The notes under the pieces are model-generated. The model saw only the letters and a list, made by a program, of their open reading frames with translations, made no database searches and was not told the origin of the DNA. 64,000 bases of DNA from Burkholderia pyrrocinia (lineage in GTDB: Bacteria; Pseudomonadota; Gammaproteobacteria; Burkholderiales; Burkholderiaceae), in NCBI RefSeq assembly GCF_001028665.1, contig NZ_CP011503.1, forward strand, positions 682,001 to 746,000, written 5' to 3'. Made by a program: the position numbers and the translations under genes. Below, piece after piece: positions 57,631 through 64,000 of the stretch (its first letter is position 1; each line of letters begins with the position of its first letter).

Positions 57631-58695
57631 ATGGCAGGTGAATCCGGGCCGCGCTGGCGCAAGCGCACCGCGCGCTTCGACGAGATCGCGGCGCTCGCCG
57701 GCGTCAGCACGACCACCGTCGACCGCGTGCTGAACGAGCGCGGCAGCGTCTCGGCGCAGGCGCGCGAACGCGTGGTCGCGGCGGCGCGGCAGCTCGGCGT
57801 GCCGCGTCAGCTGCCCGACACGCGGCACGGGCTGATCCACGTCGACGTGCTGCTGCCGGACACCGACGCGCCGTTCTTCCGGCGGCTGCAGCAGGCGCTG
57901 CAGCGCTCGCTGCAGATGCTCGACCGGCGCGTGGTCGTGCACCGGACGATCCTGCCCGCGGCGGACGACGAACGCGCCGCCACGCTGATCGAACGGCCCG
58001 CATACCGGCGCGCGGCGCTGATCGTCACGGCACGCGACACGGCCCGCGTGCGCGACGCGCTGGCCGGCGCGATCGCGCGCGGCGAGACCGTCGTCACGAT
58101 GGTCACCGACATCGGCGGCATCGACCGCGTGCACTACGCAGGCATCGACAACTACCGCGCCGGACGCACGGCCGGCTACTACGTCGGCCGCCTGGCGGCA
58201 CGCCCCGGCCGCGTGCTGCTGCTCGGCGGCCGCATGGGCTACCGCGCGCACGCCGACCGGATGGCCGGCTGCCGCGACCAGCTCGCCGACGCGTTCGCCG
58301 CGCTGCGCTGCGACGCCGAACCGGTCGAGACGCTCGACCAGGACGACCGCTGCTACCGCGCGGTGACGAAGGCACTGCAGGCGCACGACGACGTGGTCGC
58401 GATCTACAACAGCGGCGCCGGCTCGGCCGGCATCGAAGCGGCGCTGCGCAAGGCCGGCGCGGCCGGGCGTATCGTCTGGATCGGGCACGAGATGCTCGAC
58501 GAGCACCGCAGCTTCATCGAGGCCGGCGCGATGGATCTCGCGATCGACCAGGATCCGGACGGACAGGCGATTTCCGCGCTGCAGCACGTGCTGCATGCGT
58601 GCGGGATCGTCGAACAGCCGCCGCCCGGCGACCCGGTCGAATTCCGGGTGTTCTGTGCGGCGAACGTGAGGACGAGCGCCTACCTGCAGCCCTGA
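57631..58695 (+). CDS. LacI-family repressor of the cyclitol-like catabolic locus
   Basis: A 354-residue LacI-type regulator. An N-terminal helix-turn-helix (FDEIAALAGVSTTTVDRVLNERGSVS) is followed by a sugar-binding-protein-like domain with the segments LIHVDVLLPDTDAPFF and AGIDNYRAGRTAGYYVGRLAA. The helix-turn-helix begins after about 22 basic residues. The ATG at 57631, with GGAGAC before it, was chosen over earlier in-frame ATGs. Two matching operators flank the gene. The inducer should be a sugar or cyclitol. Confidence 0.92.
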   Translation: MAGESGPRWRKRTARFDEIAALAGVSTTTVDRVLNERGSVSAQARERVVAAARQLGVPRQLPDTRHGLIHVDVLLPDTDAPFFRRLQQALQRSLQMLDRRVVVHRTILPAADDERAATLIERPAYRRAALIVTARDTARVRDALAGAIARGETVVTMVTDIGGIDRVHYAGIDNYRAGRTAGYYVGRLAARPGRVLLLGGRMGYRAHADRMAGCRDQLADAFAALRCDAEPVETLDQDDRCYRAVTKALQAHDDVVAIYNSGAGSAGIEAALRKAGAAGRIVWIGHEMLDEHRSFIEAGAMDLAIDQDPDGQAISALQHVLHACGIVEQPPPGDPVEFRVFCAANVRTSAYLQP

Positions 58696-58747
58696 ATGTC
58701 GCCGCGCCTCATGCCGCACGCGCGAGGCGGAAAAATCGACCGTCGCA

Positions 58748-58765
58748 TTGGCGATTTTTCGTCAA
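58748..58765. promoter_or_regulatory. LacI-type operator 2 before the TIM-barrel operon
   Basis: TTGGCGA (58748-58754), TTTT and TCGTCAA (58759-58765) form an inverted repeat with one mismatch in the 7-bp arms. The reverse complement matches operator 1 over 19 of 21 bases in the flanking AACGTTGACGAAAWWTCGCCA. It is 75 bp before the next gene. Confidence 0.8.
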
Positions 58766-58839
58766 CGTTCGTCATGCAGCCCGCGCGACGCGTCCGTACA
58801 TTGAGCAGCCATCCCCACGACAACAACGGACAGGAGACG

Positions 58840-59874
58840 ATGGCTGAACCGATCCTCATCGGCGTGAACCTCGACGGCGTGCTCGAACACGACGGCCTGC
58901 CGGTGCCCGCGCCGGCCGAACGCTTCCGGATGGTCGCCGACGCCGGCGTGTTCGACTACATCGAAAAGAACCCGGAGCGCGGCGAGGATCTGTCGCCGTA
59001 TTTCGCGCTGGTCGAACGCCACGCGCTGCCGATTCGCGTGATCGGCGGCATCTGGCGTGCTGGCCATGACGAACCGCATGTCGCCGAAATCATCGATGCC
59101 GGCGCGCGGTTCGGCAGCACGGTGCTCAACTGCCAGCTCTACGCACATCACGCGGACGGCCATCCGCTGTCGGACCGCGAAGTCGCCGATTTCTACCTGC
59201 GCATGTACGAACGCGGCGAGCCGGTCGGCTGCCTGCCGAGCCTCGAAGTGCACGTCGACATGTGGAGCGAGGATTTCGCGCGCGTCGCACGTGTCGCGCA
59301 GCATGTCGAGCAGGCCGGTGCGCCGTTCCGGATCACGCTCGATCATTCGCACCTGCTGTTCAAGATCGGCAATCGCGCCGAACTCGACGCATCGGGCATT
59401 CGCGAATCGACCGACAACGGCAGCCTGATGCTCGACCCTGCGTCGCCTGAAACCTTCTACGCCGACTGGATCGCGCGCGGCTGGGTCCGGCATGCGCATG
59501 CGCGCAGCGTGATTCCGAACAATCCCGAGAACCGCTGGATGCGCCGCGCGGACGGCAGGCCCGGCCGCGGCATCCAGTATCCGTTCGTCGCGCCGGCACC
59601 GGGCGCCTGGCACGGCGAATGGCACGCAGCGGCGCTCGACACGTGGAAGGCCGCACTGCGCCAGTTGCTGCAATCGCAGGTTCACGCGCGGCCGAATCGG
59701 CTCGAACAGATCAGTTGCGAGTTCATCCCGTTTCCCGATTACGGCGGCGGCGCACGCTATTCGATCTTCGACAACAACGTCGCGTGCGCACACTGGCTGC
59801 GCGACACGTGGCACGCACTCGCCGCGCCGCCGGCAAACCTGCCGGGCGGCGGCATCGCTCGCACCGGCACCTGA
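58840..59874 (+). CDS. Xylose isomerase-like TIM-barrel protein (sugar phosphate isomerase/epimerase superfamily)
   Basis: A 344-residue TIM-barrel protein. Candidate metal-binding residues are in PSLEVHVDMWSE, ITLDHSHLLFKIG and SCEFIPFP, as in the xylose-isomerase-like superfamily. It is longer than most IolE/IolI-type proteins. No substrate can be assigned, but its operon position suggests a cyclitol or sugar epimerase or dehydratase. It begins with GGAGACG before the ATG and follows operator 2. Confidence 0.82.
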   Translation: MAEPILIGVNLDGVLEHDGLPVPAPAERFRMVADAGVFDYIEKNPERGEDLSPYFALVERHALPIRVIGGIWRAGHDEPHVAEIIDAGARFGSTVLNCQLYAHHADGHPLSDREVADFYLRMYERGEPVGCLPSLEVHVDMWSEDFARVARVAQHVEQAGAPFRITLDHSHLLFKIGNRAELDASGIRESTDNGSLMLDPASPETFYADWIARGWVRHAHARSVIPNNPENRWMRRADGRPGRGIQYPFVAPAPGAWHGEWHAAALDTWKAALRQLLQSQVHARPNRLEQISCEFIPFPDYGGGARYSIFDNNVACAHWLRDTWHALAAPPANLPGGGIARTGT

Positions 59875-59913
59875 TTCGCACCCCGCCCCCACTCGACACG
59901 CAAGGACAGAACG

Positions 59914-60741
59914 ATGACGCAAGCATTCCACTTTTCGCTGAACCGGATGAGCGCGCCGCGCCTGCCGCTCGACCGCTATGTCGCGCTGTGCCGGCGCCTC
60001 GGCATCGACACGATCGAGATCCGCAACGACCTCGACGGCGTCGAGATCGCCGACGGCACGCCGGCCGCCGCCGTGCGCGCGACGGCCGAAGCCGGCGGCG
60101 TGACGATCCTGACGATCAACGCGCTGCAGCGCTTCGAGCAATGGAACGCCGAGCGCGCGGACGAAGCGACCGTGCTGGCCGACTACGCGGCGCAATGCGG
60201 CGCACGCGCGCTGGTGCTGTGCCCGACCAACAGCCGCGGCGACGCACGCGGCGCGGACGTGCGCCATGCGGATCTCGTGAAGGCGCTGAAGGCGCTCAGG
60301 CCGATCCTCGAAGCGCGCGGCCTGCTCGGCTTCATCGAGCCGCTCGGTTTCGAGGAATGCGCGCTGCGCCGCAAGTCGGATGCGGTGAAAGGGATCTACG
60401 ACGCGGCCGGCGAACAGGTTTTCCGGCTCGTACACGACACGTTCCACCATCACCTGTCGGGCGAGGACATCTTCTTCCCGAACCTGACGGGCCTCGTGCA
60501 CATCTCGGGCGTAGACGAAGACGACCTGCCGGTCGACCGGATGCGCGACGGCCATCGCGTGCTGGTCGGCGGCGCCGACCGGCTCGGCAACATCCGGCAG
60601 TTGCGCGAACTGCTCGCGCGCGGCTACCGCGGCGCATTCTCGTTCGAGCCGTTCGCGAACGAAATCGCCGAGGCCGACGACATCGAAGACCGGCTGCGCG
60701 CGAGCATCGACTACGTGCGGCGCGAACTGGCGGATTGCTGA
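59914..60741 (+). CDS. Sugar phosphate isomerase/epimerase-type TIM-barrel protein (IolI/MocC-like)
   Basis: A 275-residue TIM-barrel enzyme of the xylose-isomerase-like superfamily. Four likely metal ligands can be seen: E142 (GFIEPLGFEE), D175 (LVHDTFHHH), a histidine in LVHISGVDE and E245 (FSFEPF). These match IolI and hydroxypyruvate isomerase. Rhizobial MocC also belongs to this group. It follows the other TIM-barrel gene by 39 bp. Confidence 0.87.
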   Translation: MTQAFHFSLNRMSAPRLPLDRYVALCRRLGIDTIEIRNDLDGVEIADGTPAAAVRATAEAGGVTILTINALQRFEQWNAERADEATVLADYAAQCGARALVLCPTNSRGDARGADVRHADLVKALKALRPILEARGLLGFIEPLGFEECALRRKSDAVKGIYDAAGEQVFRLVHDTFHHHLSGEDIFFPNLTGLVHISGVDEDDLPVDRMRDGHRVLVGGADRLGNIRQLRELLARGYRGAFSFEPFANEIAEADDIEDRLRASIDYVRRELADC

Positions 60742-60861
60742 GCGTCGCTGCCGTGCACGGCCGGCGTGACGACTAGTGAACGTGACGAAGCGTGCGGCAA
60801 AGCACTCGATATGCGCACGCCCGACAGGAAGACAACGGACTCAACGGAAGAGGAAAACAGG

Positions 60862-61848
60862 ATGATCGAATTCGCTTTGTTCGGCGCGGGAAGAATCGGC
60901 AAGATCCATGCGGCGAATCTGGCGCGCCACCCGGGCGCGAAGCTGAAGTACGTGATCGACCGGCAAGCGCCGTCGGCCGAAGCGCTTGCACACGCGCACG
61001 GCGCGCAAGTCACCGACATCGAGCGCGCGCTCGGCGACGCGGCCGTGCAGGCGGTCGTGATCGCGTCGAGCACCGACACGCATGCGGACCTGATCGTCGC
61101 GGCGGCGAACGCAGGCAAGGCCGTGTTCTGCGAGAAGCCGGTCGACCTGACCGTCGAGCGCTCGCGCGAATGCGCGGACGTCGTGCGGCGCACCGGCGTG
61201 ACCTGCATGATCGGTTTCCAGCGCCGCTTCGACCCGACGTTCGCCGCGCTGAAGGCACGCGTCGAGCGCGGCGAGATCGGCGCACCGGAGATGCTGGTCG
61301 TCACGAGCCGCGACCCGGGTGCGCCGCCCGTCGACTACATCCGCAGCTCGGGCGGCATCTTCAAGGACATGCTGATCCACGACTTCGACGTGTTCCGCTG
61401 GATCCTCGGCGACGAAGCGCAGACGCTGCACGCGACCGGCAGTTGCCTGACCGACCCGGCCGTGCTCGATGCCGGCGACATCGATTCGACCGCGGTGACG
61501 ATCCGCACGCGGCGCGGGCTGCTGTGCCAGATCAACACGTCGCGCCGCGCGGCCTACGGCTACGACCAGCGCTTCGAGCTGCTCGGCAGCAACGGGATGC
61601 TGCAGGCCGGCAACGTGCGGCCGACCGAGGTGAGCGCGTGGCTGGCCGGCGGCATCGCGACGGACGTGCCGGAGCCGTTCTTCCTCGAGCGCTACCGGCA
61701 TGCGTACGCGGCGGAGATCGCGCACTTCGTCGACGCGCTGCGCGACGGCACGCCGGTCAGGACGACGATCGACGACGGGCTCGCCGCGCTCGAGCTGGCC
61801 GAGGCCGCGATGACGTCGTGGAAAACGGGGCGCGTGATCGAGATGTGA
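60862..61848 (+). CDS. Gfo/Idh/MocA family dehydrogenase (inositol 2-dehydrogenase-like)
   Basis: A 328-residue NAD(P)-dependent dehydrogenase. The Rossmann motif GAGRIGKIHAANL (8-20), the EKP motif (91-93), and the DxxxH catalytic-type segment FKDMLIHDFDVFRWIL are present. Inositol 2-dehydrogenase (IolG) and rhizopine MocA are the closest known types, consistent with an inositol-like substrate. The gap to the preceding gene is 120 bp. AGGAAAACAGG precedes the ATG. Confidence 0.9.
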   Translation: MIEFALFGAGRIGKIHAANLARHPGAKLKYVIDRQAPSAEALAHAHGAQVTDIERALGDAAVQAVVIASSTDTHADLIVAAANAGKAVFCEKPVDLTVERSRECADVVRRTGVTCMIGFQRRFDPTFAALKARVERGEIGAPEMLVVTSRDPGAPPVDYIRSSGGIFKDMLIHDFDVFRWILGDEAQTLHATGSCLTDPAVLDAGDIDSTAVTIRTRRGLLCQINTSRRAAYGYDQRFELLGSNGMLQAGNVRPTEVSAWLAGGIATDVPEPFFLERYRHAYAAEIAHFVDALRDGTPVRTTIDDGLAALELAEAAMTSWKTGRVIEM

Positions 61849-62036
61849 CGCAAACGATGGCGGCCCGTGCAAGCGGGCCGCCGCCGTCGCGCGATCGGTG
61901 GCGACACACCGGTACGACGGGCTGCGACGCCGCGGCCGCATCGGGCAAATTTGCCGAAACGTCGCGCGGCAAGCACGCGAAAGCACGTATGATGGCGAAT
62001 CGATCGGCGTCGCCGATATCCCGCTTTTTCACCATC

Positions 62037-62723
62037 ATGCTCGATCACCTCATCTGCGACTGCGACGGCGTGCTCGTCGACAGCGAAGTCATCGCCGACC
62101 GCGTACTGCTTGAAACGCTGACCGCCACCTTCCCGCACATCGATTTCGAAGCCGCCGCGAAGTCGGCGTTCGGCCAGCAGACGTCGCGTTTCCTGTCGGG
62201 GCTCGAATCCCGCTTCGGGGTCGAGATGCCGGCCAACTTCATCGAGACCGTCGAGCACAACATCGAGATCGCGCTGGCGCAATCGCTCGCGCCGATCACC
62301 GGCGTGCGCGACGCACTGCTGAAGGTCAGCCTGCCGGCCGCCGTCGTGTCCAACAGCCGGCTCGTGCGCGTGCGCAACTCGCTGAAGCGCGCGTCGCTCA
62401 CCGAGATCTTCGGCGAGCGCGTGTTCAGTTCCGAGCAGGTATCGCGGCCGAAGCCCTACCCCGACGTCTACCTGCATGCGGCGCACACGCTCGGCGTGGC
62501 GCCGGCGCGCTGCATCGTCGTCGAGGACAGCGTATCGGGGTTGAATGCCGCACGCGCGGCAGGAATGAAGACGATCGCATTCGTCGGCGCGAGCCACATC
62601 CCGGACAACTATGCGGACGCGCTGCGCGCGATGGGCATCACGCGAATCATGCGCAGGATGGACGAACTGCCGGCGCTCGTCGAAGCCGGCATGCGCGGCG
62701 AATTCGGCGACGTGCAGTCCTGA
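62037..62723 (+). CDS. HAD-superfamily phosphatase
   Basis: A 228-residue HAD hydrolase with motif I LICDCDGVLVDSE (D8, D10), motif II in VVSNSR, motif III lysine in SRPKPYPDVY and motif IV VVEDSVSGLNAARAAG. The form is that of beta-phosphoglucomutase or sugar-phosphatase-like enzymes. Two earlier in-frame ATGs exist at 61989 and 61992; the chosen start puts motif I close to the N-terminus. It is 188 bp after the dehydrogenase and might or might not be in the operon. Confidence 0.85.
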   Translation: MLDHLICDCDGVLVDSEVIADRVLLETLTATFPHIDFEAAAKSAFGQQTSRFLSGLESRFGVEMPANFIETVEHNIEIALAQSLAPITGVRDALLKVSLPAAVVSNSRLVRVRNSLKRASLTEIFGERVFSSEQVSRPKPYPDVYLHAAHTLGVAPARCIVVEDSVSGLNAARAAGMKTIAFVGASHIPDNYADALRAMGITRIMRRMDELPALVEAGMRGEFGDVQS

Positions 62724-62734
62724 CTTTCATTCAG

Positions 62735-62755
62735 GCCGGGTCAGGCCGACCCGGC
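62735..62755. terminator. Hairpin between convergent HAD and ribB genes
   Basis: GCCGGGTC (62735-62742) pairs with GACCCGGC (62748-62755) over a 5-base loop. There is no T-tract in either direction, so termination is tentative. Confidence 0.4.
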
Positions 62756-62814
62756 GTGTGATGGTTCACGCACGCCAGGTCAAGGGCGCGCGAACGCGCC
62801 CGCTCATGCCACCC

Positions 62815-63525
62815 TCAAGCCGGTTCGCAGCAACGCTCGCGCGCAGCCGCCAGCGCCTCGCGGAATTCGACGAGTTCCGCGATCGTCAGCATCGGCAACC
62901 CGTGCTGTTGCGCGAAACGCTCGACGTCGTCGCCGCGCGTCATCGTGCCGTCCGGATTCATCAGCTCGCACAGCACGCCGGCCGGCTTCAGGCCCGCGAG
63001 GATCGACAGGTCGACCGTACCTTCGGTGTGACCGCGGCGCGCCAGCACGCCGCCTGGTTGCGCACGCAACGGAAACACGTGGCCCGGACGCACGATGTCG
63101 TGCGGCTTCGCATTGTCTGCGATCGCCGCGCGGATCGTCGTCACGCGGTCGGCCGCCGATACGCCCGTATGCACGCCTTCGCGCGCCTCGATCGAGACGG
63201 TGAACGCGGTGCCGTTGCGGCTCTCGTTGGTCTGCACCATCGGCGGCAGTTCGAGCGCGCGCACCGTGTCGTCGGTCAGGCACAGGCACACGATGCCGCT
63301 GCACTCGCGGATCAGCAGCGCCATCGTCTCGGGCGTGATGCGCTCGGCGGCGACGATCAGGTCGGCCTCGTTCTCGCGGTCGTGATCATCCTGCAGCACG
63401 ACCGCGCGGCCTGCGCGCATCGCTTCGAGCGCAGCGGCAATGCGCGGCGGCACCGGTTCGGAATCCAGCAACGGGAGATCGGCAAAGGCGTCGGCGGGTG
63501 CCGACGAAACGGACATCAAGGACAT
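62815..63525 (-). CDS. ribB: 3,4-dihydroxy-2-butanone-4-phosphate synthase
   Basis: Forms dihydroxybutanone phosphate from ribulose-5-phosphate in riboflavin synthesis. The 236-residue protein contains the RibB signature [20 protein letters not shown] (about 42-61), [24 protein letters not shown] and [11 protein letters not shown]. There is no GTP cyclohydrolase II domain, so it is the monofunctional form. GAGG precedes the ATG at 63525; a second ATG three codons later is an alternative. It is controlled by an FMN riboswitch. Confidence 0.95.
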   Translation of the reverse strand: MSLMSVSSAPADAFADLPLLDSEPVPPRIAAALEAMRAGRAVVLQDDHDRENEADLIVAAERITPETMALLIRECSGIVCLCLTDDTVRALELPPMVQTNESRNGTAFTVSIEAREGVHTGVSAADRVTTIRAAIADNAKPHDIVRPGHVFPLRAQPGGVLARRGHTEGTVDLSILAGLKPAGVLCELMNPDGTMTRGDDVERFAQQHGLPMLTIAELVEFREALAAARERCCEPA

Positions 63526-63597
63526 GTGAAACGCTCCTCGCAAATACGATTTGGGCGAAAAACGTTTCAGGGCATTGCAAACAGACAGAACGACAAC

Positions 63598-63622
63598 CCG
63601 CTTCGCACGCATCGCGAAGCGG
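63598..63622 (-). terminator. Candidate terminator of the FMN riboswitch expression platform
   Basis: CCGCTTCGC (63598-63606) pairs with GCGAAGCGG (63614-63622) around a 7-base loop. On the minus strand GTTGTCGTTCTG follows. It sits between the aptamer and ribB, about 70 bp upstream of the start, where an FMN-induced terminator would be expected. Confidence 0.6.
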
Positions 63623-63647
63623 CCCTGGCGGACATGACTATCTGCAC

Positions 63648-63790
63648 ATCTTCTCTCATCCGGACTGTGACCGTCGGCTCTGGCATTCGACCAGATCTGC
63701 TGACCCCGCGCGGTTGCGCGGGCGCTCGCGGGCTCGCCGGCTTACGCCAGCCTACCGCCGGTGGGGAATCTCGCCCCGCCCTGAAGACGC
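63648..63790 (-). ncRNA. FMN riboswitch (RFN element) upstream of ribB
   Basis: Read on the minus strand the element begins with TCTTCAGGGCGGGGCGAGAT. It continues with CCCACCGGCGGTA, AGCCCGCGAGC, GGTCAGCAGATCTGG, GCCAGAGCCGACGGT and ends AGTCCGGATGAGAGAAGATG. All RFN consensus blocks are present in order. It binds FMN and lowers ribB expression. The aptamer ends 123 bp before ribB. Confidence 0.97.
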
Positions 63791-64000
63791 ACTGATTGCC
63801 GGATGGGGGCTGCCCATCAACGGCGGGCCAAGCATACAACAGCCGCGCACGTCGCGCAGCGAACCACACCTGAAACCTTACTGACGACTCCGTCTAACGG
63901 CATCGTCCAAACGGCCGACGGTCGCGCCGCGATCCCGCCCGATATGGGGACGGCAACCGCGCCGTGCGGCCCGCACGATCAGCCGGCCGCGTGCGCCGCG
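63791..64000. other. Right edge: upstream of the riboswitch, no gene seen
   Basis: A -10-like TATGCT (minus strand, 63836-63831) could start the riboswitch transcript about 35 bp before the aptamer. No convincing -35 and no coding sequence is supported to the window end. Confidence 0.35.

Overview
The window is high-GC DNA from the main chromosome of a betaproteobacterium, almost certainly a Burkholderia of the cepacia complex. The gene families, the near-universal GC-ending codons, a 356-residue RecA, and the pairing of a type IV pilin with a PglL O-oligosaccharyltransferase all point there. Genes cover nearly everything. No insertion sequence, prophage, CRISPR array or rRNA operon is visible.

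Layout. 1-6 kb: purE (cut by the left edge) and purC, then fba, pyk and pgk, all leftward. 6-8.5 kb: azlCD (branched-chain amino acid exporter) diverges from ilvE. 8.5-12 kb: a rightward run with a zinc-finger protein, waaF and three small metabolic or unknown genes. 12-16.3 kb: an M48 metalloprotease, moaC, a secreted unknown protein and a small lipoprotein. 16.7-25 kb: a leftward block of pglL, a type IV pilin, a TerC-family protein, sucDC, a DUF2889 protein, recX and recA, with a clear SOS box. 25-30 kb: a two-component system, an MHS-family transporter and a tRNA with anticodon CAU. 30-34 kb: LysR and GlxA-type regulators, a DJ-1/PfpI enzyme, a cupin and a MAPEG protein. 34-41 kb: a class A PBP-like protein, a GFA protein, DUF1272, a FadR-type regulator divergent from dgoD, and CopD. 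41.5-48.6 kb: two c-type cytochromes, rhlE, an unknown protein, a diiron ferritin-like protein and a gamma-glutamyltransferase homologue. 48.8-54.7 kb: the glycerol regulon (glpR, glpD, glpK, glpF) with two small genes inserted. 54.8-62.7 kb: a catabolic locus. 62.8-63.8 kb: ribB behind an FMN riboswitch.

The most interesting locus is 54.8-62.7 kb. A three-gene operon for a membrane desaturase-type oxygenase, a Rieske ferredoxin and a ferredoxin reductase resembles rhizobial MocD/MocE/MocF. It diverges from a LacI-type regulator, which is followed by two xylose-isomerase-like TIM-barrel proteins, a Gfo/Idh/MocA dehydrogenase and a HAD phosphatase. I found two copies of an 18-bp inverted repeat (TTGRCGA, four bases, TCGYCAW), one in the divergent promoter region and one before the first TIM-barrel gene. 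They tie the two halves into one probable regulon for an inositol-like compound, possibly a methylated or aminated cyclitol. The substrate is inference.

Other points of interest: three 49-bp tandem repeats between purC and purE; an altered NPA pair in GlpF; a complete diiron site in an unassigned ferritin-like enzyme; a large extra-membrane insert in the MHS transporter; and a FadR-type regulator with no ATG, GTG or TTG in front of its DNA-binding domain.
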